The notes under the pieces: model-generated
The model's input: the letters and a program-made list of their open reading frames with translations, nothing else
Databases searched by the model: none
Told to the model about the DNA's origin: nothing
Shown here: one piece after another, positions 1 to 6,770 of the stretch
How positions within the stretch are numbered: the first letter of the stretch is position 1
Layout: each line of letters opens with the position of its first letter
Translations under genes and position numbers: made by a program
From: an uncultured Candidatus Saccharibacteria bacterium
GTDB lineage: Bacteria > Patescibacteriota > Saccharimonadia > Saccharimonadales > Saccharimonadaceae
DNA: 12,111 bases
Direction of reading: 5' to 3'
NCBI GenBank assembly: GCA_938038145.1
Contig: CALHQU010000027.1
Coordinates: 1-12,111 of the forward strand

Positions 1-2
1 TA

Positions 3-353
3 GCTGCAACATCAGTAGGCTATGAAAATGCTGGAACGATTGAATTTTTAGTGGATCAGGATAAAAATTTCTATTTTATGGAGATGAATACTCGTATTCA
101 AGTAGAACATCCAATTACAGAAATGATAACAGGCATTGATTTAGTAGAATGGCAATTAAAAGTAGCATTTGGCGAAAGATTAAACTTTACTCAAGATGAC
201 ATTCAAATTAAAGGGCACTCGATCGAATGTCGTTTAAATGCAGAATGTCCAAGAGAAAACTTTAGACCAGCTCCTGGAACGATTGAAGTCTTACATCAAC
301 CAAATGGAGGTTTGGGAGTAAGAATTGAATCAGCTTTATATTCTGGATATAAT
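3..353 (+). CDS. accC: Biotin carboxylase (AccC) internal fragment, broken at both ends
   Basis: An open frame runs in from the left edge and gives 117 residues typical of the ATP-grasp biotin carboxylase subunit of acetyl-CoA carboxylase, which carboxylates biotin on BCCP using ATP and bicarbonate. Visible motifs are [21 protein letters not shown] (Mg/ATP and bicarbonate site Glu, Asn, Arg and Glu), [10 protein letters not shown] and GGLGVRIES (the Arg equivalent to E. coli R338). The usual continuation after ALYSGYN is (I/V)PPYYDSMIGKL. Here it is replaced at about position 354 by antisense polA sequence, and the frame then runs on to a meaningless stop at 405-407. GC is about 35% over the first 300 bases, lower than the rest of the window. 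Saccharibacteria generally lack fatty-acid synthesis, so this fragment probably comes from another bacterium. The identity of the fragment is near certain; its belonging to this genome is doubtful. Confidence 0.93.
333..353. other. Breakpoint word shared by accC and polA (probable chimeric join)
   Basis: This 21-base AT-rich word reads as ALYSGYN of biotin carboxylase on the plus strand and as ELYPEYKA of the Pol I 5'-nuclease domain on the minus strand. Both are family-typical at that spot. To its left only the accC frame makes sense, and to its right only the polA frame does. Base 354 is T, which fits polA (GAA TTA) but not the expected accC Ile/Val codon. A coincidental 21-base identity is what a de Bruijn assembler with a small k would merge. 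Confidence 0.75.
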
Positions 354-559
354 TCCCGTCGCTTGCGAATGTTCGTGCCTCGTTTATCCCAAGCTACCGC
401 CACATAATCCGGCTCTAATTTCTTAATTAACTCAATTGCCAAACTTACAAATCCATACACACCACCAGTCGGAGTTCCGTCAGCCATCGACAATCCCGGC
501 ATAGCATAATAACCTCGGTAAAACACCGACTTTCCATCAATAACCACTAGACGCTTCAT
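333..559 (-). CDS. polA: DNA polymerase I, N-terminal 5'-nuclease fragment
   Basis: The minus strand encodes about 75 residues of the FEN-type 5'-3' exonuclease domain that opens Pol I, the enzyme that removes RNA primers and fills gaps during replication and repair. Seen are the N-terminal [17 protein letters not shown] (metal-binding Asp with the helix leading into the active site), [21 protein letters not shown] (second acidic cluster, usually FD) and [10 protein letters not shown]. The family continues with NR(K) and several hundred more residues. Here the frame instead reads antisense accC beyond position 333, so the gene is cut by the junction rather than naturally short. The start at 559 is preceded at exactly six bases by TACAAT with an upstream TGC (extended -10), leaving no room for a Shine-Dalgarno and suggesting a leaderless mRNA. 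It lies 16 bases downstream of the hypothetical gene on the same strand but appears to have its own promoter. Confidence 0.9.
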
Positions 560-593
560 ACTTCTATTGTAGCATTTAAGCGGCTATCGTCAG
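560..593 (-). promoter_or_regulatory. polA promoter, leaderless type
   Basis: On the minus strand TGC-TACAAT (-10 at 566-571) is followed by six bases and the ATG. A weak -35, CTGACG at 588-593, lies 16 bases upstream. The predicted +1 falls on the start codon. Confidence 0.6.
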
Positions 594-1127
594 AGAATTG
601 ATTATTGACACCTCAGCAAGTTTCTTCTGTGCTCTTTCGTACTTATCATACAATCTCTTGCGCTCCTCCAGATAGCTATAACAATGGACATACTCAATTT
701 CTCTATTGTCATCAAAGAATATCGTTATAGTCTCATCTCTACCGTCATCTGGTCCAACAAAAAACTCGTAAGACGTTTTGTGGTGCCCAGGGTAACGATC
801 AACCTCAAGCTCTTTTATGAAAGCATATCTAAACTCATCTTCATCATTGAGTATCTTATATATTTGATATCGATCTTTCGGAATAGATGATGAAGCGGCA
901 GGATTTTCCCAAATCATCCAAATCTGCCCATATTGATCCTCGATAGGCTCGCTAATAAGCCTCTGCCATTTCTCGCTACCATCTGGATTATGATCAAATT
1001 TCGACTCCAGCTCTTCAATCTGAGCCATTATCTTATAGCTCTCTGCCAGATTTTCTTGACCCTCAGTATCAAGGTCAGAAGGAAGATTCTGAGGTAACTC
1101 TTCAGTATGTCCATGAAGTGTTTCCAT
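576..1127 (-). CDS. Hypothetical acidic protein, 183 aa
   Basis: I do not recognise this protein. It has no signal peptide and no membrane segment. Residues 1-45 are acidic and helical (METLHGHTEE...), and a middle part (about 55-145) is rich in aromatic and acidic residues that look like beta strands (GQIWMIWEN, YEFFVGPDDG, ETITIFFDD). The C-terminal stretch 150-175 (YLEERKRLYDKYERAQKKL) has coiled-coil character. The ATG at 1127 is preferred over an upstream start at 1208, because the longer version would run through the divergent kinase promoter and start. A TTGACA-N17-TATCTT promoter lies just upstream and predicts a leader of only 6-7 bases, too short for a Shine-Dalgarno. It is followed after 16 bases by polA on the same strand. 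It is real on coding length and promoter evidence; its function is unknown. Confidence 0.72.
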   Translation of the reverse strand: METLHGHTEELPQNLPSDLDTEGQENLAESYKIMAQIEELESKFDHNPDGSEKWQRLISEPIEDQYGQIWMIWENPAASSSIPKDRYQIYKILNDEDEFRYAFIKELEVDRYPGHHKTSYEFFVGPDDGRDETITIFFDDNREIEYVHCYSYLEERKRLYDKYERAQKKLAEVSIINSLTIAA

Positions 1128-1189
1128 AGTGTGTAGCTTAAAGATACTCTCTATTTGGAAGAATGTCAACAAATTGTTAAAATTAGTAC
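1128..1189. promoter_or_regulatory. Interleaved divergent promoters (hypothetical gene / kinase)
   Basis: Plus strand: TTGGAA (1155-1160), 17 bases, TAAAAT (1178-1183) with upstream TGT, then six bases to the kinase ATG at 1190. Minus strand: TTGACA (1164-1169), 17 bases, TATCTT (1141-1146), then 13 bases to the ATG at 1127. Each -35 lies inside the spacer of the opposing promoter, so polymerases on the two strands should exclude one another. Confidence 0.65.
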
Positions 1190-1777
1190 ATGACACAACC
1201 ATACGCAAAAATTATCGCCCTGGTTGGATTGGCGGGCAGCGGCAAAAGTTCGGCTGTCGAATATTTGACAGAAAAAGGATTTCCAAAAATTTACTTCGGT
1301 GGCGTTATTTATAAAGCCATGGACGAGGCTGGAATTGAAAAAACTTGGGACAATCAACAACAATTTCGCGAAGAAATTCGTCGCCGTGAAGGCAAAGATT
1401 TCGTAATCAAACGCGTCATAAAAAACATCCACGACTTGATAAACGCTGGGCAAAATAAAATCGTTTTGGATGGATTATACACTTGGAGTGAATATAAATT
1501 CCTTAAGCACGAATTCCCTGGACAAGTTGTCGTTATTGCTATTGTTACACCGAAATACCTCCGTTATCAACGAATGGCTAAACGCATAGAACGCCCAATG
1601 CAACCGCACGAAGTCGATCAGCGCGACTGGTCAGAAATCGAGAATTTGGAAAAAGGTGGACCAATTGCTATTGCTGATTATTTCATCATTAACGACGGCA
1701 GCCTCGAGCAATTACACCAAAAAATAGACGCCGCAACTCACGACGCCCATTTTTGTAAATCGCCCGAACAGTGTTAA
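1190..1777 (+). CDS. UPF0200/dephospho-CoA-kinase-like P-loop kinase
   Basis: This is a 195-aa P-loop NTPase of the nucleoside-monophosphate-kinase fold. Residues 9-21 (IALVGLAGSGKSS) form Walker A. Residues 91-96 (IVLDGL) form the second strand with an Asp. Residues 125-136 (RYQRMAKRIERP) are the Arg-rich lid, and 159-172 (IAIADYFIINDGSLE) close the fold. The FREEIRRREGKDFVIKRV segment and the ADYxIxNDGSLEQL ending match what I recall of the archaeal UPF0200 family (annotated dephospho-CoA-kinase-related) better than bacterial CoaE. The substrate is not determinable from sequence; a nucleotide or dephospho-CoA is plausible. The start is leaderless: TGT-TAAAAT, six bases, ATG, with TTGGAA 17 bases further up. 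Its TAA is immediately followed by the rpoD stop on the other strand, with no bases between. The last residues (HDAHFCKSPEQC) are an unusual tail. Confidence 0.82.
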   Translation: MTQPYAKIIALVGLAGSGKSSAVEYLTEKGFPKIYFGGVIYKAMDEAGIEKTWDNQQQFREEIRRREGKDFVIKRVIKNIHDLINAGQNKIVLDGLYTWSEYKFLKHEFPGQVVVIAIVTPKYLRYQRMAKRIERPMQPHEVDQRDWSEIENLEKGGPIAIADYFIINDGSLEQLHQKIDAATHDAHFCKSPEQC

Positions 1778-2740
1778 TTAATCCAGATATTCGTAAAGTT
1801 TTTTCGCGTCTTTGTGCTTGCGAAGTTTTGCTAGCGCCTTAGCTTCAATCTGACGGATTCGCTCACGCGTAACCGCAAACTCCTGACCAACTTCTTCCAA
1901 AGTATGGTTTTTTCCATTATCCAAACCAAAACGCATTCGAACAATTTTTTGCTCACGATCGCTCAAACTTGATAGAATTTCCTGGACTTGCTCTTTTAAC
2001 AATTGATTTGAAGCGGAATCTTCCGGTGAAACCGTATCTTCGTCAACGATAAAATCTTGCAAAACTGAATCGTCATCTTCACCGTCGCGACCAACACCAG
2101 CGTCCAAAGAAGAAATGTCTTGCTTGATCTTAATGACATATTCAATTTTCTCTGGTTCCATATCCAGCTCTTTAGACAATTCTTCAATTGTCGGCTCACG
2201 GTTCAATTCCTGTGTCATTCGTCGCTGAGTGCGCAGCAATTTATTGATTGTTTCCACCATGTGAACTGGAATACGAATCGTTCGCGCCTGATCAGCAATC
2301 GCACGCGTAATTGCCTGACGAATCCACCAAGTTGCATAAGTCGAAAACTTGAATCCCTTATCTGGATCAAACTTCTCAACTGCACGCAAAAGCCCAGTAT
2401 TTCCCTCTTGAATCAAATCCAAAAAGTCCAAGCCACGACCCGAATATCGCTTAGCGATTGACACCACCAAACGCATATTCGCCTCAGCCATCTTGTCCTT
2501 GGCCTTTTTATCACCTTCAACAATTCGTCGCGCCAAGTCCATTTCCTCCTCAGCGCTAAGTAGTGGAATTTTACCAATTTCGCGCAAGTACAGCCTGACC
2601 GAGTCATCCGACACGTCGTCCAAATATTGCCCAGTTGTCAACGAATCCAAATCTTCCGATTCTTCTTCGTCTATAAGCGTTGGATCAAAATCATCATCTT
2701 CGTTTAAGTTTACTGGCTTCGTCGTGATATCGTCGCTCAC
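1778..2740 (-). CDS. rpoD: Primary sigma factor RpoD (sigma-70)
   Basis: This is a 320-aa sigma-70 factor that directs RNA polymerase to housekeeping promoters. Residues 1-37 are an acidic low-complexity stretch in place of a full region 1.1. Region 1.2 is at about 44-60 ([16 protein letters not shown]), and region 2 at 62-151 includes [17 protein letters not shown] and the -10-reading helix [17 protein letters not shown]. Region 3.0 ([14 protein letters not shown], 156-168) keeps H160 and E163, the pair expected to touch TGN extended -10 elements. Region 4.2 ([29 protein letters not shown], 280-308) is the -35-reading helix-turn-helix. The start is GTG: its GTGA overlaps the dnaG TGA, and AGGAG sits five bases upstream (2746-2750), so translation is coupled to dnaG. 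This is the dnaG-rpoD core of the macromolecular-synthesis operon, without a visible rpsU. Confidence 0.97.
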   Translation of the reverse strand: MSDDITTKPVNLNEDDDFDPTLIDEEESEDLDSLTTGQYLDDVSDDSVRLYLREIGKIPLLSAEEEMDLARRIVEGDKKAKDKMAEANMRLVVSIAKRYSGRGLDFLDLIQEGNTGLLRAVEKFDPDKGFKFSTYATWWIRQAITRAIADQARTIRIPVHMVETINKLLRTQRRMTQELNREPTIEELSKELDMEPEKIEYVIKIKQDISSLDAGVGRDGEDDDSVLQDFIVDEDTVSPEDSASNQLLKEQVQEILSSLSDREQKIVRMRFGLDNGKNHTLEEVGQEFAVTRERIRQIEAKALAKLRKHKDAKKLYEYLD

Positions 2741-4470
2741 ATTTTCTCCTTAATCAGATTATTTAAGCTCTGGCGCAAATTCTGAGACAAAACCTCATCG
2801 CCCGACGCCTCGGCCTCTCTAAGCTGCGTTAATAATTGATTCTTTTTGTTTTCGCGATGTTTGATTGTTATCTGTCTGACTAGCCGAGCCATCTCTTCGT
2901 CTAAGCTTTTTTGCTCCCAATTGGCGTAACGACTTTCACTTTTCAACTGTACTATTTTCACATACTGTTCGATTTTTTGCAAGTCCAGCGGAACCTCGCC
3001 CAAATCCGCGTCGGGGTTCTTCCGCAAATAACCAATCAATTGCCGTGCGTTGTCATCATCCAACATTTCGCCAGAAACCGCCGCCAACCAACGCCGCACG
3101 GATTTTTCACTCGCTGCCAGCCCCGCCAGCATATCCTCAGTTTCATCCTGAACCGGAGTCGGTTTTTCTTTCTCAATTTTTGCCTTTTTCAATTGATGTT
3201 CAGCAACTTTTTCATTCGACAATTTCGCCTTCAGCGCGGTAATTGACGCGCCAGTTTTTTCAGAAATCACTGACAAATAATGCTCTTGTTCCACCGGATC
3301 TTTCAAACCTCGGACAATCCTCAACGCAATAGTCGAAAATCGCCGCTTGCCTTCCGCCGACTTCAAATTCTCCATTTCCGCATATCTAGCAATCACCCAA
3401 TCCACCGCTGGCTGAGATTGGTCAATCGCCGCTTGCCAAAGCGCTGGATCTTTTTGGATCAATTCGTCTGGATCTTTGACGCCATCAGGCAAACTCACCA
3501 CTTCCAGCTCCACGCCGACTTCCTGTGCCAAATTGATCGCCCGCTCCGTCGCGTTAACTCCCGCTCGATCGCCATCAAACGCCAAGCGAATCCGCCCCGC
3601 CAATCGACTAAGCGACTTCAAATGTTGCGTCGTCATCGCCGTACCAGAGGTCGCAACTACGTTTTTGACGCCCGCTTGATGACTGCTAATTACATCCAGA
3701 TTGCCCTCAACAATCACCGCTACATCGCTTTTTCGAATCGCCTCCTTGGCTTGATGCAAACCAAAAATATGTCGTGATTTATCGAATAACAACGTTTGCG
3801 GCGTATTCAAGTATTTTGGCGCGCGCGGATCGTCACGAATAATTCTGCCCGTAAATCCCACAACTTCACCATTGCCATCGCTCAAAGCCACCATCATTCG
3901 CCCGCGAAACAAATCGCCACCAAACCGATTCGACAAGCCAGCATCCGCCAATTCCTGCCTAGAGAATCCTCTTTTTTCCAATGCTTTCGTCAATGTGTCG
4001 CCATTCTCCGGCGCATAACCAATCAAAAAATCACCAATTGTTTGACGATTTAATCGCCGTTTTTTTACCACATAATTTAAGGCTGTCGAATTTTTTACCA
4101 AATTTTGCTGATAAAAATTGGCGGCTAATTTCAACGCTTCTCTAGCCCTGGCACGGCGCTTGGCTGTTCGTCCGTCGCCATTAGAAAACAAAGTCAGATC
4201 AACGCCCGCCTTCCGAGCCAAATGTTCCAGTGATTGACGAAAATCCATTCCTTCCACCATCATCACAAACGTAAAAATATCGCCACCTTTTCCAGAAGAA
4301 AAATCATGCCAAATCTGCTTTTCTGGGCTAACCATAAAGCTTGGGGTTCGTTCATCGGTAAACGGACTCAAACCCTTCAAGTTGCGACCCGCTCGCTTCA
4401 ACTGAACATACTCACCAATCACATCCTCGATGTTCAGTCGCGCCCGCACTTCTTCTTTGGCATCATTCAT
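2737..4470 (-). CDS. dnaG: DNA primase DnaG with ligand-less zinc-binding domain
   Basis: This 577-aa primase makes RNA primers at the replication fork. The N-terminal CHC2-type domain (about 1-95) is recognisable from [29 protein letters not shown] and [13 protein letters not shown]. All four zinc ligands are gone: relative to E. coli C40, H43, C61 and C64, offset by five, the residues are S35, T38, D56 and S59. The catalytic core follows ([21 protein letters not shown]). The TOPRIM motif is intact at EGNLDV (E255, D259) and AFDGDRAG (D299, D301), matching E. coli with a constant offset of ten. The C-terminal part (about 400-577) is charged and helical, as expected for a helicase-binding region. 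The gene leads the dnaG-rpoD operon and overlaps rpoD by four bases. Its start has TGA-TATAAT, six bases, ATG, hence a leaderless mRNA. Confidence 0.97.
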   Translation of the reverse strand: MNDAKEEVRARLNIEDVIGEYVQLKRAGRNLKGLSPFTDERTPSFMVSPEKQIWHDFSSGKGGDIFTFVMMVEGMDFRQSLEHLARKAGVDLTLFSNGDGRTAKRRARAREALKLAANFYQQNLVKNSTALNYVVKKRRLNRQTIGDFLIGYAPENGDTLTKALEKRGFSRQELADAGLSNRFGGDLFRGRMMVALSDGNGEVVGFTGRIIRDDPRAPKYLNTPQTLLFDKSRHIFGLHQAKEAIRKSDVAVIVEGNLDVISSHQAGVKNVVATSGTAMTTQHLKSLSRLAGRIRLAFDGDRAGVNATERAINLAQEVGVELEVVSLPDGVKDPDELIQKDPALWQAAIDQSQPAVDWVIARYAEMENLKSAEGKRRFSTIALRIVRGLKDPVEQEHYLSVISEKTGASITALKAKLSNEKVAEHQLKKAKIEKEKPTPVQDETEDMLAGLAASEKSVRRWLAAVSGEMLDDDNARQLIGYLRKNPDADLGEVPLDLQKIEQYVKIVQLKSESRYANWEQKSLDEEMARLVRQITIKHRENKKNQLLTQLREAEASGDEVLSQNLRQSLNNLIKEKM

Positions 4471-4523
4471 ATTTTTATTATATCACTCTTTACCTCTGTT
4501 ATTGTTTGTGGTTAAATAGAAAT
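4471..4523. promoter_or_regulatory. Divergent leaderless promoters (dnaG / membrane protein)
   Basis: Minus strand: TGA-TATAAT (-10 at 4477-4482), six bases, dnaG ATG, with no convincing -35. Plus strand: TTTACC (4489-4494), 17 bases, TGG-TTAAAT (-10 at 4512-4517), six bases, ATG at 4524. The whole intergenic space is 53 bases, so the two polymerase footprints must overlap. Confidence 0.65.
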
Positions 4524-5135
4524 ATGTATCCTGACAATTTGAACAACCAACCTCAAGGTATCGATTATCTGAATCAAATTGCCACACCTCCGCCAGCGGA
4601 AGGTTTTGATAAAAAAACCAAAATCATCATCGCTATTTTGAGTTTTATCGGCTTGATAACCCTGATCGCGATATTCGTTTTTTCACAAGATTCTATGCCA
4701 AATACTAATCCGTCACAAGTTGCATCACGTGTTAATAAGTTACTCACTATTTCCAAAAAATACAATAATAAGTTCCGCTCGACCAGCTTACAAACCACTA
4801 ATAGTTCCCTAGTTGCAGTACTGACCACCGCAGACGCCTCAATGGGCGAAGCACTTCAGACAACCGGCATCAATTATAAGGAGAAACAGAAGGATATCCT
4901 CGCTCTAGATCCGTCAGAAAAATTAGAGAAAAAATTGGATGAAGCTCTTCTGAACGCGCAATTGGATATTACCTATGCTCATGAGATGAATGTGCAAATA
5001 ACAGATACAATCAACATGATGAGAAAGGTATATAAATCCACCAAGTCAAAAAAGATGCGCGAATGGCTAGTAAAAACTGCTGGCGACTTAGAGAATATTC
5101 AGAAGCAGATCAATCAAATTATTAAGGCAGATTAA
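4524..5135 (+). CDS. Single-pass membrane protein of unknown function, 203 aa
   Basis: I do not recognise the family. Residues 1-33 are a short hydrophilic, Asn/Gln/Pro-rich N-terminus (containing GIDYLNQIATPPP), followed by KKTK and one strongly hydrophobic helix at about 34-54 (IIIAILSFIGLITLIAIFVFS). The remaining 150 residues are helical and polar, with heptad-like stretches (EKLEKKLDEALLNAQLDI, WLVKTAGDLENIQKQINQII). The positive charges before the helix suggest N-in topology with the C-terminal domain outside the membrane. ATG at 4524 is chosen over a TTG at 4506 because TGG-TTAAAT lies exactly six bases before the ATG. The TTG would lie upstream of the transcript. Its stop overlaps the convergent mmcQ-like stop on the palindrome TTAA (5132-5135). 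Confidence 0.78.
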   Translation: MYPDNLNNQPQGIDYLNQIATPPPAEGFDKKTKIIIAILSFIGLITLIAIFVFSQDSMPNTNPSQVASRVNKLLTISKKYNNKFRSTSLQTTNSSLVAVLTTADASMGEALQTTGINYKEKQKDILALDPSEKLEKKLDEALLNAQLDITYAHEMNVQITDTINMMRKVYKSTKSKKMREWLVKTAGDLENIQKQINQIIKAD

Positions 5136-5470
5136 GCTTCCGAGACTAATCGATAGCTCAACCTCGCCAAATCAAAGACTTCTTCGTCAGTCAATTGACC
5201 TGAACAAATAATTGTATTCCAATGCTTCTTGTTCAAGTGATAGCCTGGTAAAACCGTTTCGTATTTTTCTCGTAAATTCTGCGCCAACAACGGATCGCAT
5301 TTTAGGCTTACTCTGAGCGGCTTTGAACCTTCCCTCACCAACGCCACCATTTTCCCCGCGCCGTCATTATCTCTACCAAATTTATATACCGCAACACCCT
5401 CGCCAAACGGATAATCAAGCCACACTCCAGGCAAACTTAAAATAAATTCTTCAAATTGTTTATGCGTCAT
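5132..5470 (-). CDS. MmcQ/YjbR-family protein (CyaY-like fold)
   Basis: This 112-aa protein has the pattern of the MmcQ/YjbR (DUF419) family: an N-terminal helix FEEFILSLPGV, then DYPFGEGVAVYK, KMVALVREGSKPLRVSLKCDP, LREKYETVLPGYHLNKKHWNTI and a C-terminal helix DEEVFDLARLSYRLV. Known structures of this family have a CyaY-like double-wing fold. A DNA-binding role has been suggested for some members, but the function is unsettled. The length is typical. Its ATG overlaps the orn stop by four bases (ATGA), and AAGGTGA lies a few bases upstream as a Shine-Dalgarno, so it is translated from the orn mRNA. The 3' end overlaps the convergent membrane-protein gene, leaving no room for a terminator between them. 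Confidence 0.88.
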   Translation of the reverse strand: MTHKQFEEFILSLPGVWLDYPFGEGVAVYKFGRDNDGAGKMVALVREGSKPLRVSLKCDPLLAQNLREKYETVLPGYHLNKKHWNTIICSGQLTDEEVFDLARLSYRLVSEA

Positions 5471-6018
5471 ACTTTCACCTTTTTCAAATAATATTCAAGC
5501 TCCATAATGCTGCCGCGGATGTCTTCCAGCGCTCGATGATCTTCTGGCTTGGTGAATTTCTTACCGTATTTACCTTCAAACACCACCTTCCACGCGCTCA
5601 CGTCCAACACGCGATAATGTAGTTTTTTTGACAACGTTGGCCACCATTGGTCAATAAATCGACGATCTTGATGGATTGAATTGCCTGCTAACAGAATCTT
5701 CGTCTCGCCCGCAAAATGCTCATCGCAAAACGCCAACAATTCGTGCTCTATTTCCGCCAAAGGTTTGCCCGATTCATTCTGCTCCTCCAGCCCGCGTCGT
5801 GCTTCCGGATGTTCATTCCAAAAACCAGCATTTCGGTCCAACAACTTAGCCAACTTTTCCGAATCGTGGCGCACAATTCCTTCGTACGTAGCAATTTCCT
5901 TAAAATTCCAATCCGTCGCAATTGCCGCCACTTCCAAAATCTCATCACGTACTGGATTTAGTCCAGTCATCTCCAAATCCACCCACAAAATCTTTTTCGG
6001 CTTAAAACTTGCTTTCAT
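5467..6018 (-). CDS. orn: Oligoribonuclease (DEDDh 3'-5' exonuclease)
   Basis: This 183-aa enzyme finishes RNA degradation by hydrolysing 2-5 nt oligoribonucleotides, including pGpG in organisms that use cyclic di-GMP. All DEDDh residues are present: D14 and E16 in WVDLEMTGLNP, D118 in GNSIHQDRRF, and H161 and D166 in DHRALEDIRGS. HYRVLDVSAWK and YYLKK are also typical of Orn rather than of the proofreading exonucleases. The length matches the family. It is first in a two-gene operon with the MmcQ/YjbR gene (4-bp ATGA overlap). The start at 6018 is preceded by TGG-TAAAAT and exactly six bases, so the mRNA is probably leaderless. The -10 lies opposite the pyrH -35. Confidence 0.96.
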   Translation of the reverse strand: MKASFKPKKILWVDLEMTGLNPVRDEILEVAAIATDWNFKEIATYEGIVRHDSEKLAKLLDRNAGFWNEHPEARRGLEEQNESGKPLAEIEHELLAFCDEHFAGETKILLAGNSIHQDRRFIDQWWPTLSKKLHYRVLDVSAWKVVFEGKYGKKFTKPEDHRALEDIRGSIMELEYYLKKVKV

Positions 6019-6061
6019 ATCTCTATTTTACCACTTCCATAAGGCGTGCTAAACTAAAATC
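6019..6061. promoter_or_regulatory. Overlapping divergent leaderless promoters (orn / pyrH)
   Basis: Minus strand: TGG-TAAAAT (-10 at 6025-6030), six bases, orn ATG. Plus strand: TTTACC (6027-6032), 17 bases, TGC-TAAACT (-10 at 6050-6055), six bases, pyrH ATG. The orn -10 and pyrH -35 share bases, and the weak orn -35 (TTTAGC, 6048-6053) falls in the pyrH -10. Both promoters occupy the same 43 bases. Confidence 0.68.
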
Positions 6062-6766
6062 ATGACAAAACGCATCCTACTCAAATTATCAGGTGAACAA
6101 CTTCAAGGCGAATTCGCCAGCGGCTTTGACCCAAAACGCGCTCGCTGGATTGCCGAACAAATTCGACCAGCGCTGGACGACGGGGCTGAAATTGTAATTA
6201 TGGTTGGCGGCGGCAATTACGTTCGCGGCAATCAAATCATCGGTCATGGAATTCAACCTGTTTCCGCTCATAATATCGGCATGCTTTCTACGCTAATGAA
6301 TGCCATTGCGCTGGCGGACGTATTGAACGACGCAGGATTGCCAACTCGCGCATTGTCCACGGTCGAAGTGAATCAATTTATTGATCACTATACTTTCCGA
6401 CGCGCCATTAGCCATATTAAGAAAAACCGCATTGTTATTGTGGCTTGCGGCACCGGCCGACCATTTCTGACTACTGATACCGCAGCGTTAAATCTAGCAC
6501 TAGAAATGCAATGTGACGCCGTAGTTAAAACAACGAAAGTCGACGGAGTTTATAATAAAGATCCTATGAAATTCCCTGACGCTGTAAAAATTGATCATTT
6601 ATCTTACCAAGAAGCCCTAACAAATCCTAACATTGCTGTTATGGATAAGGCAGCAATTGGGCTAGCTATGGACGAGCATATTCCAGTTATAATTTGTGAT
6701 TTACTCACAGACGGAAATATTCTCCGCGCAACTCGCGGAGAATCGGTAGGCACGCTTATTAGCTAA
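6062..6766 (+). CDS. pyrH: UMP kinase (uridylate kinase)
   Basis: This is a 234-aa amino-acid-kinase-fold enzyme that phosphorylates UMP to UDP with ATP. Seen are KLSGE at 8-12 (phosphate-binding Lys), GGGNYVRG at 49-56, the TRALSTVEVNQF segment at 95-106, GTGRPFLTTDTAA at 130-142 (UMP/phosphate loop; Asn or Asn-Pro is usual where this has Arg-Pro) and KTTKVDGVYNKDP at 156-168 (ATP-side motif). Length is normal. This is the hexameric bacterial PyrH family, not the eukaryotic-type UMP/CMP kinase. The start is leaderless (TGC-TAAACT, six bases, ATG). It is divergent from orn and convergent with mscL, with only four bases between the stops. A strong hairpin lies inside its last codons. It supplies UDP, upstream of the CTP synthase encoded further right. 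Confidence 0.97.
   Translation: MTKRILLKLSGEQLQGEFASGFDPKRARWIAEQIRPALDDGAEIVIMVGGGNYVRGNQIIGHGIQPVSAHNIGMLSTLMNAIALADVLNDAGLPTRALSTVEVNQFIDHYTFRRAISHIKKNRIVIVACGTGRPFLTTDTAALNLALEMQCDAVVKTTKVDGVYNKDPMKFPDAVKIDHLSYQEALTNPNIAVMDKAAIGLAMDEHIPVIICDLLTDGNILRATRGESVGTLIS
6719..6743. terminator. 10-bp hairpin inside the pyrH 3' end, possible mscL terminator
   Basis: ATTCTCCGCG, a five-base loop and CGCGGAGAAT form a perfect stem inside pyrH codons about 220-227. It lies 28 bases past the mscL stop on the minus strand, where it is followed by ATATTT, a weak U-rich tail. Downstream on the plus strand a second weak stem at 6753-6769 (CGCTTA/TAAGCG) overlaps the pyrH stop and precedes a T-run at 6778-6782. 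A terminator role is inferred; the stem itself is seen. Confidence 0.45.
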
Positions 6767-6770
6767 GCGA

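Noticed and set aside
296..332. polA frame continuing left to 296
   Set aside because: The residues [11 protein letters not shown] are antisense accC and not Pol I.
354..407. accC frame continuing to 407
   Set aside because: After 353 it reads [11 protein letters not shown]..., which is antisense polA and not biotin carboxylase sequence.
1128..1208. Start of the 183-aa hypothetical gene at 1208
   Set aside because: It would run through both divergent promoters and the kinase start codon. The TTGACA-N17-TATCTT promoter predicts transcription beginning near 1134.
3280..3777. 165-aa plus-strand frame
   Set aside because: Antisense shadow of dnaG. It is His/Arg-rich and low in acidic residues, with no start signals.
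4506..4523. TTG start at 4506 for the membrane protein
   Set aside because: It lies upstream of and through the -10 box. The ATG at 4524 has the same six-base geometry as the other genes.
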